From: Thelonectria olida
Lineage: Eukaryota; Ascomycota; Sordariomycetes; Hypocreales; Nectriaceae
DNA: 64,000 nucleotides
Assembly: GCA_020736575.1 (NCBI GenBank)
Contig: JAGPYM010000034.1
Coordinates: 62,001-126,000, forward strand
Reading direction: 5' to 3'
Shown: positions 34,243 to 45,859 of the stretch, piece after piece
How positions within the stretch are numbered: position 1 is the first letter of the stretch
How the letters are laid out: every line of letters starts with the position of its first letter
Translations under genes and position numbers: made by a program
The notes under the pieces: model-generated
What the model was told of the DNA's origin: nothing
What the model saw: only the letters and a program-made list of their open reading frames with translations
Database searches by the model: none

Positions 34243-37200
34243 ATGGCACAGCACCCGCGCCCGGACCTATGGGCGGACGCCCGCAACTCCCTTCCCACTC
34301 AAGTCCAACGGCAGCTCGACGACCTCTGCGGCAAAGACACGCCTCTTAGCCCTACGCAGAATGCTCAGCAGATCAAGGCGCTGATTGAGGAACGAGAAAA
34401 CGAGTTCATAGCCAGCCGCACCAACTTCATCCTCAAGATCAAAGGCAAGGAATGGAACTTCAGAGAATATTTCCGCCGCCTGGTTACCTGGCTTGACAAG
34501 TACATTGCTGTTGGAGACACCATCATACAGTACGACCCAGTTCACGCCGCCTTGCCATGGGCTGCTTTCCGTTTCATTCTCCGTTCAGTCGTCGCCTGGC
34601 ACGAACAATCAGAGTCCTTGCTGAAAGTCCTCGAAGACATCCCTCGCCTACTTCATTTTGGTGCCATTTTTGAACTGGTTTATAATCCTGACAGCTTGTC
34701 GATCGACGACCCTTCCAGCAAGCAATGCCTGGACGACTTGCAGCAGGGTCTAAAACATCTTTACGCCCACCTCTTGAGAGCCCTTGCCTCCTGCGACTCA
34801 CTTCTAAGCAAGAACAAAGTTGTCCGTCGATTCGTTGCCGTCTTCAGACCCACTGAGATGACCGAAATTCTGCAACAGCTCTCGGAATCTGAGTCAAGTC
34901 TCGAGAAGCAAGCAAGGTCAGCTGACCGCCTACGAAACCACACTGTCTCGGCTACACTGCTTGATCTTCTATCAGCCTCCAAAACAACCCGGGAACAACT
35001 TTCAGAGATTCTTGTCAAGGCAACCCAAGAAGAGAAGCGCCGAATTCTTCAGCAGATATCTGACATCCCGTACCGGGCGCACCATGATGAGATAAATGAC
35101 AGGAGAGTCAAAGGAACTGGGCAGTGGATCCTCGAAAAAGACAAATTCAGAAGTTGGGAGCATGAAACGTCTTCTGCCACGCTAGTGCTCTATGGAATAC
35201 GTGAGTTGAATCAATCAAGACATATGGCTCAGCTTGCAATCTGACCAATTTCAGCTGGGGCTGGCAAAACGTATGTCGTCTCAAGCGTGATTGACCACAT
35301 CCTACGCCACCCTGAGTCTGGCCACGGCTTTGCCTACTTCTACTGCAACAGAAACGACGAAATCAGACGTAAACCGGATCATATTCTTCGAGCTTTGGTA
35401 CGGCAGCTGTCTTCGGATATGAAGGCAACAGACAAGATTCATCCTGCTTTGAAGGGTCTCACAAACGAACTTGAAGATGAAAGCTCGGTCTTGAACGTCC
35501 GAAAATGCCAGGACCTTCTTCTCACCCTTATCAACTCATATGCGTCAACGACGATCATTCTAGACGCATTGGACGAATGCAACAGAGACTTCAGAGGCGA
35601 GTTGATGGAGTGTTTGGAGACGCTGCTCACGGAAAGCAAACGACTCAAGGTCTTCATCTCAAGTCGACCAGATGGCGATATCAAGCGCCAGTTCCAATCA
35701 CGGCCCCTAATCCAGCTGCAAGCAACAGACAACGAAAATGACATTTCACGCTATGTGCAACTTCGACTATCCAAACATTGGACTGGTCTCCGAGCGGATT
35801 TCCAGGAAGAGATCAAGGAACGCCTACAGAAAGGGAGCAAAGGCATGTTTCAATGGGCTGCTCTACAGGTGAAGCAGCTTCTGCGGCTAAAAACATGGGC
35901 CGAGCCAAACATTCGAGAACGACTGGATCATCTCCCAAAAGACATCACGGATGCCTATGAGGAAGTCTGGTCTCAACTGATGGACGCGCCTCAATATGAG
36001 AAGAATGTCAGTCAGAGGTTATTCAAATGGGTCATGTGCGCATTTGAGCCTCTTTCCACCAAACAGCTCTCTTTGTTCATTCTCATCGATCCGGAGACAG
36101 ATCAACCAGATAATGTGGACAAACGTTTTGACGAGAGCGAAATCAACGATCTTTCTGGGAACTTGCTCACCCTGAACAAAAAAACCAGAAGGTGGCATTT
36201 CAGTCACTTGTCGGTGCGAGAATATATCGAAAACAATCACTTCGACGCCACTCGGGCACATCAATTTGTTTCCATGGCGTGCCTCAAGTACCTCCTCGAT
36301 CCCCTCCTCGCACGGTCCGAATTTAACACCCAATTCTCTGAACGTTACGTTTTCTTATGTGTGTTTAAGCATATCAGCACACAAGACGCACTGAAAAACC
36401 AAGACCAATCACCCCTCAAAGAGTTACTCAAGCGCTTCCTAGGATCCATGAACACTTCTAGCGAAGCGTTTAGGAACTGGGCCCGTGAATGGAATAAGAT
36501 TTTTATATGGACGGATTATTCTTCGGTGGGGAAGCTGAGCGTCAATGTAAGCCCATGGTTGTGTAGATTTGGAATCTTCGACTTGCTTTCTGATTGGTGG
36601 GAAGCCCCGGGCATTGACCTCAACTTTTGCTGGGAGGGGTCGTCACTCCTGTCTTTGGCTATCCGGTTTGATCAACAGCCGATTTGGCGATTTCTTCTGG
36701 GAAAAAATGTGGACGTTGAGAATGAGACCGAATTGCCGTTACACGTTGCCATCCGGCGGGATCGCTGGGAGGCATTCAATGCATTGTTAAAGGCTGGCGC
36801 CAACGTCAGCGCAGTGAGTTCTGAGAGTGATCAGACAGCACTCATGGCGGCGGCACAGAGGCCTCGCCACAGGGACAAGTACATGTTGAGCCTGCTGGAA
36901 GGCGGCGCAGATGTCAATCAACAAACTGCCATAGGAGACGCATTTTTGGCTGCTGCAGGAGAGTTTGATGGCAACTTTTCCCACGACGCCGTCTCAATAC
37001 TCTGCAGGAAAGGTGCAACGTTGAATCAGCCTGTCGCGACCATGTTCAGAGCCGCCCGGAGCGGTAACCATGAACTCCTCAGAATTTGCATCCAGAGGGG
37101 TGTGGATGTGAATACCATCAGCGATGGCGCCAGTCCGTTGATGGAAGCGGCATGGTCCGGGCAGGAAAGGGTCGTTTCGATGTTGCTAGAGGCTGGCGCC

Positions 37201-38565
37201 GATGTGAACTACATCAGCCATGACGCCAGTCCGTTGATGAATGCGGCATGGTCCGGGCAGGGAAGGGTCGTTTCGATGTTGCTAGAGGCTGGCGCCGATG
37301 TGAACTTGGTGATGGAGAAAGGCGTATTTGGAACGGCACTTGGTGTGGCGGCTGTTCGGGGCAACAGCAAGATCTTTCGGCTTTTACTTGAACATGGTGC
37401 CGATGTCAACATCGATAACGGCAAAACAAGTCTGCTAATCCAGGCGATGAGGTCCTCTGCACAGTTTCCGCATTTTAGGCACCTAAACGATTCTCTTCAA
37501 GTTACCAACCAAGTCTTGGATGCTGGGGCCAACATCAACCACGTTCTACCGCATGCCAACCCTGCCAGCGCGGCGACGGCTCTGTGCTTTGCCATGAGAC
37601 TTCGTAAGGTTCCTTTGGTAACCCTTCTCTTGAACAACGGAGCAGATCCAAACTTAGGCAACCGCTGGAGCAATCCGCTATGCAAAGCCATTCGACATGG
37701 CAATGACAGTCACATCATCGAGCTTCTCCTCAAGCACGGGGCTGATCCTGCAGCTCTGTTAGACGCAGGGATGGGGAGTCCATTAGCTACAGCGGCATTC
37801 TACCGACGCGAAAGAGCCTGCAACATCTTGCTCGGCACTGGACAAGTGGACATCAACGCGCGTCTTCGCGGCGTTTTTCCGAATGCATTATTTGCAGCAA
37901 CCGCTAGCCCTGACTCTCGGGACCGGAGGGGACGTCGACGTAGACCTTTAGTTCAGCTTCTTCTCCAGAAAGGTGCCGAGCTACCGATGCCGCTCAATTC
38001 AAGCCTCGGGTGCCTCCCTTTCCAACTGGGTTTATGGAACTTGAAGACTGTTCATGGGTACTTTTCCAGCGGCGAGATTTACCAGTTTCAGCTTTTGCCC
38101 GTTGACTGGATCCGAGTCATGTGGCATCTCGAGTCGATGCAGATGCCTCGCCTCCCGCTCCGCTTACAGCTTCAACAGCGTGGGTTTCCCAGACCCCTTC
38201 CCCAGTCGCTCGACCTCATCGTGAGGTTCGAATCAGCGCCTGCTTCGCCGTCTGTCTTGTTTATGCTGTTCCAGATCCGTGGAGACTGCTCTCGTGCTAC
38301 TTTTGTAAGACCCATGTGCCATACTCGACCGACCAAGGCGCACTTGTATACGTCTGGTGAATGGGTCGCGGTTCCGGGTTGGAGGGCAGCGTCTCGACAG
38401 GCACGCACACTACCAACCGCAGAAATAACTGTAGGATCATGGCAGAGGGAGATTATAAATGCGTGTCTTCAAAAGGCCCAGATGATCTGTAGGATTCATC
38501 AATCTTGGGTTTGGCGTATCGCGATATTGGTTGGGCTTTTAGCTATTGGGTGGCAGTTTGTGTAG
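34243..38565 (+). CDS. NACHT-ankyrin (NLR-type) protein with C-terminal anchor
   Basis: Signal-transducing NTPase of the fungal NLR type, thought to act in non-self recognition and regulated cell death. Exons 34243..35200 and 35255..38565 give 1,422 residues; the single intron falls inside the P-loop. Residues 1-300 are a helical domain (YDPVHAALPWAAFRF) typical of the region before fungal NACHT modules. NACHT: Walker A GIPGAGKT at 318-325, Walker B IILDALDECN near 419, then FISSRPDGDIKRQF. A winged-helix-like segment follows (CAFEPLSTKQLSLFI). Ankyrin repeats run from about 765 to 1235, with two nearly identical 32-residue units near 1,000. The last 20 residues, SWVWRIAILVGLLAIGWQFV, form a hydrophobic helix consistent with tail anchoring. 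ATG at 34243 has good context (GCCATGG). Confidence 0.92.
37131..37312 (+). repeat. Near-identical tandem ankyrin units
   Basis: Two 96-base units within the NLR gene (offset 96 bases, 37131 and 37227). The protein units ASPLMEAAWSGQERVVSMLL and ASPLMNAAWSGQGRVVSMLL differ at two positions; at DNA level only a few bases differ. The other ankyrin units in the gene are much less alike, so this is a recent duplication or a product of conversion. Confidence 0.9.
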
Positions 38566-39072
38566 TTCCACACTCGGAAGGCTATAATCTAATTGTATTC
38601 AATGTTCTCTATTCGCAACTGCTACAGCTAACCCTGTTTGCAGTCGGGTATCTACTCGGAGGGAAAATCTCTATCTAGGTAGCCTATAGGAGGCTTGCGC
38701 GGAGTCAAACACCCGCCGGGGGGCGGTGGCCCTCCGGCCGATCACAGTAGGCTTTTCCAAGTAATATCATCCAATCACTCATTATATTCCATTTCGCCAC
38801 AGTATCTTTCAATGCCAATTGTCGTTAGTTGTTTGCACACTGATGCAGCGCGGGTCAATCGAGCCCTTTTGCGTTGTGGCTCAGGAGTGTCGCTGCTATT
38901 GTTGCTTGCGGTTGACTGGTTGCTGGCTGCCGGAATCGAGCCGACCCAGGTTCCCACTCCGGGCCCGGTGGTTCGGCTTTACTGTGGCCAGAGACGGGCC
39001 CCAGCCGGGCCTGTGCTGTCATTTCCGGGCCTTCTTTCTGGGGCTTCGGCGTAAGAGTCGTCCATGGTTAGA
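38566..39072. other. Convergent 3' flanks with GC-rich segment
   Basis: A 507-base tail-to-tail gap between the NLR and the GT32-type gene. At about 38690-38745 there is a sharp GC-rich block (runs of G and CCGG) in otherwise average DNA, and palindrome-like GGGCCC words near 38960-39020. No gene is recognised. Confidence 0.45.
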
Positions 39073-40337
39073 TCAATCCCCTCTCCACGATCCTTGGAAC
39101 AAGTGCTTCATCAAAGCAGCATCGGGGATAGATCCATCATGTGTACTGTGGGAGTGTGACTGGCCCATGCCAAACCCATCAATAGTCAACACCAGAATAT
39201 CGCCGTACAGTACTGGTTCTGTCATAAATGAAAGGTCCTTTGTCGTGTTCAAGGAAGGCTCGTACTCCTGCAGTTGTTCAAAAACAACGTCGGTGAAGGC
39301 GGCCGGCCCTGTCGAGTTCATGACTTCGAAGCTGGTCGGGTGTAGCTCCCCCACTGGGACTTGATATGCCGCGGATAGGTCTTTTGTTGACTGCAGCACA
39401 CGATCGACCATCTTTCGGAACACGGGGTGACCGGGAGCTGCGGCAATGGTCCACTGGCAGAACTGAAGCCAATGGGGAATGTCGGCCCAGGCGCCGCCGT
39501 CGCGTCGGTCGAACTCGACTCCTACGATCAAGCGGACCTTGCCTCGAAGATGTTTGGGCACCCATTTGTCGATGGCCTTCAGCGCGATGGTGTCGGTGTC
39601 GGTGTAAACGCCTCCTTCGACATCAAGGATGAGATACCGCAGGAGGTCGGACTTCATGCCGACGTTTGGGAGGGTGTCGTATAACTCAACAACCTCCGGA
39701 TCATTGGCGAAGCGACTGTGAACAAATCCTTTACCGCCCTTGTCTCCGACCATAGTACTATCTCGAATATTAGTGACGCGGCTCTCTTGGCAAGGCCGAA
39801 GGTACATCGATCCAGACGAATGCAAGACACCGGACGCAGGTGCTGGTCTTTCCGTTGACCCCACGACTCATCAAAAATGGATCAGGTTGGGAGTATAGTG
39901 CCAAGGTAATAAAAGAATGATCTCAAAAATACTCACTATGTGTAATCTGTGTTCATGGTGACCCAAGAAGCGATATGTTGAAGCGTTTCTGCGTCCGGCA
40001 ATTTCTTCTCATCCGACGGTTTCTTTGGCAACATAATCTGCCAAATCTTGGGAGGAATAAGGCTACCCGCGTCGCCTGCAGGGTTCTGCGCCTTCCATTC
40101 TGATGGAGCGCTCTCCTGGGCGGGTGTGGTCTGGGAGGGAGTCGGCTCCAGATCGTGATCCGTCGTGTGGTTGCTCCTGAACCCGTCGTACGGACCGATG
40201 CCGCCGTAGGTCCAAAAGGCTGCCAAGAAAAGAAGAGAAAAGCCAGCAATTACGTAGGTTTTGTACCGGCGCGGAGCGGTAACATGGTGAAGAATTTGGG
40301 CATGGAGAGGGACGCCTGCCAGCTCACGATGGGCCAT
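39073..40337 (-). CDS. Och1-like glycosyltransferase (GT32)
   Basis: Type II Golgi membrane glycosyltransferase, family GT32 (initiating alpha-1,6-mannosyltransferase-like or related). Exons 40337..39937 and 39757..39073 give 361 residues; the intron is rather long at 179 bases. A short cytosolic N-terminus is followed by one membrane segment (YVIAGFSLLFLAAFWTY, residues about 27-43) and a Pro/Thr-rich stem. The catalytic domain begins IPPKIWQIM and contains the YTMVGDKGGKGFV segment and the metal-binding DXD within GGVYTDTDT (Asp187, Asp189). MSTGP-like MNSTGPAAFTDVV and the C-terminal HSTHDGS region also match the family. Donor presumably GDP-mannose; acceptor unknown. Divergent from a surface protein. 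Confidence 0.9.
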
Positions 40338-41529
40338 GGTGGGAGTGCCGATTGCAGCACCAACTGAAAAAGAGTAAGCGGCAGCAAGTTGGGCGGAAGA
40401 GGAATGAACAAGGGAATGCAAATGGGGTCCAAGAGGTTGGATTCGAGACTGATTTGAGGGGTAAAAAATATACGAACGAAGATGGTGATCTCTCATCTGT
40501 CCATTACGAGACTCCAGGGGAGCCTGGATCCTGGGCCCATGTGGAACCAGACGGGGATGAGCGGTTTGCAACCAACAGCAGAAACAAGGGTCTCCGTCGG
40601 CCGGCGCATTTTAACTCGTGTGATAGCCTGCGCCACGGGACGATTAGGCGCTCAAGGCACTCATGTTGTCACAGAGGTCCCCGCCCATTCGGGAAGTTGC
40701 ATAAGCCCTGTACCGACATCTGCTCTGGTCGAGCCAACACGTGCGGGAAGGAGTTAAATCAATTCAGAGGGCGGAAGCAGTTGGGGAAGTGCCTGGGCGG
40801 GCCGGAACGTGCGGCAGCACCGCCCGCCACCGCCGCGTCTACGCGCCGAGGTGGACAGGACAGTGGAGGCTAATTATATTTTTAACGAGCACCTTGTCTG
40901 CTGAAACATGCACTAACTACCAACAGCATGAAAGATGAAGCATTTGATTGGTCGCTGATATGCACGCACAACTTGTTCGGCAGGTACTGACCTGGACGTT
41001 CTTACTTGCAACTTGCGTGCACTGCTGAGGTATTCTCGAGGGACAACTCCCATCCATGGATATTAACGGCGTATCACGGTGTTTGGAATAGAGATCAATA
41101 CGAAAACTCGGCAGTTGCTCGAAAGAGACTCGCGAACCCACAAAATCAATCTTGATAACATTCCGTCATTTCCATCTCCGAGCTGAACACTCTACGAAAC
41201 GTTTCGCAACCTGCAAGGCCAGCTACACTGTATTCGTGCCATCTCCACCCTGCTCTGCCTTCCGACCAACAGATCCAACATATCGACGAATAGAAACATC
41301 CCAGCCAGGCGAAATCCTGGCACAGCAAGGTGGATTTGGCAAATCGTCCCAGCCTGGGGGTCCCGGCCTCTCCAATAAAGGGGGGCACATTCGGCGCCAA
41401 CGCATCTGTGAGCAGAGAAACTGCGACCACCTTACTTGAGGCGTTTGAGTTATTCTTCCCTCTTTGTCAACTTCGTCCTGTCTTTTCTGTGTAACTATCC
41501 GGGGCCCTAAGGCTCAAGTCGAAGACATC
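40338..41529. promoter_or_regulatory. Divergent promoter, GT32 / surface protein
   Basis: 1.2 kb head-to-head region. It has GC-rich patches near 40790-40870 and 41330-41380. No gene is recognised inside; no operator is assigned. Confidence 0.45.
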
Positions 41530-42501
41530 ATGGCTTTGGACGACCTACCAACGATTCCAGCATCATGGACGGCTCCAACGTCCTGCTTCGCCAGCACAAA
41601 CTACTATCGTGTGTTGATGGAGAGTGGGTACTTCAGCAACATGTACGGTACACCAACTCCAGTCTTTACGGGAAACACACCATCGGGCGACTGCTTTCCA
41701 CCAAGCTTCACCATCAGCGTCCCATATCTGACCGACGGCGATTGCCCTACCGGTTACACTAAGGCTTGCGCAACTGCTGGGTCGAGCCAGGGTCAGTCAA
41801 TAAGTACGGTTATCTGTTGTCCAAGGTCCGTCGTCCGCTCGTGGCAACCGTATCTATAAAAATCATGGAGCTGACAGCTGCAGTGTTACCGGCAATGACT
41901 TCTCTTTCATGTGCAGAGAGAATGAGTACAATTGCCACGCCACGGCGACGGAAAATGCAACCTGGACGGGTGTGATAACAAATATCGGATTGGCAACTCC
42001 GACAGAGGAGCCGGTGACGCGTGAGCCCTACACCGAAGAAGGATGTGAAGCTTGGGGTATCAAATTCATCTCGGTGAGTGATTCCAGCTCCATGTACGAA
42101 GAAATCCATGGCTAACGAGGTCACAATAGGTATCTGCAATGACGAATACAACAACTGCCACTTCACAGTCAATAACCTCGATAGCCACCACTACCAGCAC
42201 GTCCGAGTCCTCGACCGCAACAGCCACCGAGTCAACGGAATCCGCATCAACTCCCTTGGCATCAGGCACCATAGCTGGCATCGTCGTAGGTGCGGCCTTG
42301 GGCGTGGCACTCTTGGGTGTAGGCGCTTTCTTCTTCCGCCGAAGACGACAGAAGCGCAACGCCGTTGCTCCTGCGTACGAGCCCAAGGAAACCCCAAGGC
42401 AGAAAGAGATATACCAACTTGAGGCTTATGAAAGGCCGGCACTAATGGATCCTCAAGACTCGCGGCCGGGCGCCACGCCAGTATGGGAGTTGCATGGCTG
42501 A
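41530..42501 (+). CDS. Single-pass membrane protein, Cys-rich ectodomain
   Basis: Exons 41530..41825, 41884..42073 and 42130..42501 give 285 residues. The N-terminal half is Cys-rich (TSCFAST, GDCFPPSF, GDCPTGYTKACAT, VICCPSVTG, FMCRENEYNC), followed by a Ser/Thr-rich stalk of about 45 residues, one membrane helix (GTIAGIVVGAALGVALLGVG) and a stop-transfer cluster FFFRRRRQKR, then a tail of about 45 residues. This is a common ascomycete surface-protein layout (often loosely called LPXTG-like or Mid2/WSC-like sensors). No classical signal peptide is visible at MALDDLPTIP, so the helix may itself act as the membrane signal. Function unknown; a wall-sensing role would be a guess. Confidence 0.82.
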
Positions 42502-43887
42502 TGACATGGAGTATGGGCTTGAGAAGGACGGCTACCTGCATGGTGTTGGTAAATGGTGTCTGGTGGCGGATGGCGCAGGGTGTTTCAATTTGATATCCAT
42601 ATTTTCCCTTCAAAATTCCCTTCTTGTCTGGCCGATCTTAGTGTAGATGTAGGTATCATGCATGCGTCGTATTATATTAGATTATTTTGTAACACAGGAA
42701 TAATAAATGATGAACAGAGCCTTAACCACTCATTACCTCGGCTTCTGAGTTGTAACGCCTTCCAGGGGGGTTTCGTTAACTTTGGCAGTATTGCATCGTT
42801 AGACGCCCTGACACTCTTGTTTAGCACCAGGCTGCCGCCGCTATTCTCGCCGTTATCATGTCCATTCCCAGACTCGATATCGGCTTCATCTTGCCGAGAC
42901 TCGAATTGCTTGGTCGATTTAGGTGAGATGTCTCGGTCGCTCTGTCGTTTGGCTTCCGTCGACCCACAGTCAACCACCTTTTTTGGAATCGGCTCCTGTT
43001 ATCGTCCAAGGCCCCACTGGAGCCACTTCCGGGCAACGGACCGTGAATGAAAGGGAACCTTACCTAATAAGCCAATGTGACCCCACAGTCATCCAATCGC
43101 ACGAGGTACGAAGCGCCGGGCCTTATGAGCGGTTGCCTGTTCAATCGCTTGCCCCTGAAGGTCGCTTTGGTAGCCTACTCTCCCGAGTCCCAGCGTCACT
43201 AAACGAAGGAAAAAGCCTTCAAATTCTGCCCCTCAAACGGTCGAGCTATGCCGATCAGAGGAAAGGGCAAGTCATGGCCCTGGGCTAAGAACGCTAAAGC
43301 TCATGGCCAAGGCGTCAGAGCGGCTAGTAGTCTCATTTCTGGTGGCTCCCAAGATTGTATGCGCTGTTGCAGAATTCACTCAGAATTCCGGGCGTCCGGC
43401 GGCAGGGTGATGCGAAAGCCGTCATACGTGCTTCTCCTCGAGTTACGAAGAACAACGTTTGGTAAGCCGACTTTTTGTGGAAATGAGCTCCCTTCCAAGG
43501 CCTGTGACCCATTGTCCCACCCCATCTTTCAACCCTCTCCCCAGTCATGGGGAGACTCTGTTGTCTATTCGACAGGCACGCGCCATGACGGACAGTCAAG
43601 TGGGAAGAGCAGCTGGCCGAATGTCGCAAGGTGTCGCTTGATATTCACAGCCAACAGCATCAGGCCCGGCTGGGGTCAACTAGCCACCTCCATTCCAGCT
43701 CCAAGGCACCGACCATGGCCGCCCAAGATCAGGATGCATGTGTCTTTGTCTCACAACCCCTCTGTCGCTTAAGCCAAGCGCCCGGATTTAATGTCACAAG
43801 GCTAAAGTGAATCTGACCATCCATGACTCCTACCCTATACATTAGAAAGAATTTCATTATTAGATAGAACTCAATACGACTGCCTTC
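42502..43887. other. Gene desert, part 1
   Basis: No gene recognised. An AATAAA at 42702-42707 may serve the surface-protein transcript. Open frames such as 42553-43050 (+) and 42672-42977 (-) overlap each other and show no known domain. Confidence 0.4.
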
Positions 43888-44020
43888 GACTGCCTTGGTT
43901 ATTTTTCTTTCTTCTATCCATCTCTGAGGGCTCCCTCCCGTGAAAGCCCAACTTACGCTACCTGTCGACTGTCTTTGACGCTGTGGGCATCGCTATCGTA
44001 TAGCATCCCCGTTTATTCAG
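43888..44020 (+). pseudogene. Relic of an NLR promoter and first codons
   Basis: Aligns with 34138-34262 of the intact NLR gene: CTTGGTTATTT, ATCCATCTCTGAGG, CTCCCGTGA and then the region around the NLR start. The start codon context CCATGGCACAGCAC corresponds to CTATCGTATAGCAT, so the ATG is lost. Most differences are C-to-T on this strand, several at CpA, as expected from repeat-induced point mutation. Homology is not visible further into the coding sequence. Confidence 0.7.
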
Positions 44021-44807
44021 CGAAGCTCAAAAAGTGGAAGAAACGTGTACATAGTGAGGCGCAGCTTCTAGCATTCTTCTAGCTAGTGGGTAGTTGTGTG
44101 TGCTGACTCATACACCAGCCACCACAATCACCGCCACACGCAGGCGAATATTGAGTGGCAATTGGCCTTTTTTGCCGCACTTGTCACTCACCACCTTCCT
44201 CTCTCGTCACAAGGGCCATGCCTCAAAAGGAAGCTATCGCAACAGCTGTCACAGCAGTTATTATAGGAGCCTTCTAAAATCCTCCTAACAGATCTGATAT
44301 CTCTCCAAGAAAGTCTCGCACAGAGCCTCTGACAGAGACTCTGACATAATTGAACCTTTGAGCAGGAATAAGCCCTATTTGGCCAAGAAGCTCCAGCGTC
44401 GCCCAGCCCAATGAGAGTGCAGACTTATGTGATGGCATACCGGCATGATGTATTACATATATGTGAGAAGGAGAAGGGGGTAAGAAGAACAGTCAAGTTC
44501 CAGAGCCCAAAATATCCACACTGTTTTGCACTTATCTTCGTCAAATGCCTTGCCAAACATGACGCCGTGAACGGATGCACCTCAAACAATTTCTCACAGT
44601 CGCATGGACCTAACGAGTGCCGCTTTGAACGGATCTTGATGGGCTCAGCCACTCAGCAAAAGGGTAATATAATCCCCTAGCTTGGAATAGTTGAAAATTT
44701 CTAGTTTCAGGTTCAATGTCGGTTTTTGGCGTCGTGTATGACTTGTTCCATGTCTTGACTCTACAACGTCGAGGTGTTCAAAATCCTCTTCATCTCTTGA
44801 TTATTCC
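44021..44807. other. Gene desert, part 2
   Basis: AT-richer DNA between the two relics; no gene or continued NLR homology was recognised. Confidence 0.4.
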
Positions 44808-45859
44808 TTATACAGGCTCTTTCAGGTCTCTATCAACCCAACCAACCGTCCATCCGCCGCCGAAATCAATCAACCACACTTCGATGCTTTCACCATGGGC
44901 ACGAATCAGTACGTTATCCCTTTTGTCATCACCCCAGACAACTCCAATCTCGTGCAGTAGATCAGCAGTCTGTCTGATCTGCCTTGCCTATTTCTGCCAC
45001 CTCTCCTTAGGTAGGAATGAAAGAGACACCCTCGATGAGAGCCAATTCCAACGTGGAAAGGACACCAGAATCTTCGTCGTCCATGTACTGAATAAACCCA
45101 TCCAAGATGCCAATCCTGTTCCCAGCCTCCAGCTTTACTGCTAAACAACTTGGGTACACTGATCTGCAAGAAATGCTTGAACGCGTAACTTCTCAACTTA
45201 TCGAGGTAGTCAAGTTCTCCTGAATATTTCGTTTATCATCTCGTCGTCCTACTTTGGCAAGCATATGATGTCCATCAGCAAGGACTTTCATGATGTAGTC
45301 GTCACCGAGCATTGACCCAATAACCTGGATATCCGAAGCAAGGTATCTCGGTGCGTGAGAATGACCCTGGAGTTGATCTGCAACACACCCGCGGTGAAGA
45401 CTTTGGTGCTGGGCTGGATGCACTCAAAGTTTATGTCGGGAATCACGAATTCATAGCTGCTGCCATCTGAGGACATTTCCAGTTGAAAGAATCTTGAGGA
45501 AGAAACTGGTGCTCGCCAGACACTGTTACAAGTTTGAAGCTGTATTCTCGCGGGAACTGGATCCAGTACAGATTTTCTTAGGCCTGCTCTTGGTTGGCCA
45601 CATTTGATGGGAGAGTGATCTCATCCAATTTCGATTTACCGATATCGTGGATGGCATTCGAGACGTCGTTCTCAATGGCCTCTAATTCATTTTGATCGAA
45701 TGATGAATTTGATTACTTGTATCTCTGAATTCGTCGCTTTTCCTCGGCATCCGGAAAAGGGTTCATGTCGAGATGCCCATCGATGAAGGTCCTGTTCCAA
45801 CGAAGGTAAGCATCAAAATCTGTCCTTCCCGAATACACTTCCTTGATATGCCACGTGGT
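44808..45859 (-). pseudogene. Decayed protein-kinase-like gene
   Basis: Reading the minus strand from about 45859 to 44808 gives a fungal kinase-like protein broken by at least three stops and several frameshifts. The N-terminal part reads WHIKEVYSGRTDFDAYLRW and, further on, YWIQFPREYSFKLVTVSGEH. The middle contains DIQVIGSMLGDDYIMKVL. The end is a kinase catalytic core, LLHEIGVVWGDDKRDNVLI (catalytic Asp, Lys, Asn) and WLIDFGGGWTVGWVD (DFG-type metal site). In-frame stops occur at 45713-45715 (TAA), 45578-45580 (TAA) and 44988-44990 (TAG, where the family has Trp). Each can be explained by one C-to-T or G-to-A change, as in repeat-induced point mutation. Frames change near 45475, 45380-45420, 45110-45200 and 45040. 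No functional product is expected. Confidence 0.8.

Noticed and set aside
42553..43050. Open frames in the desert downstream of the surface protein
   Set aside because: They overlap on both strands, start at weak codons and show no domain.
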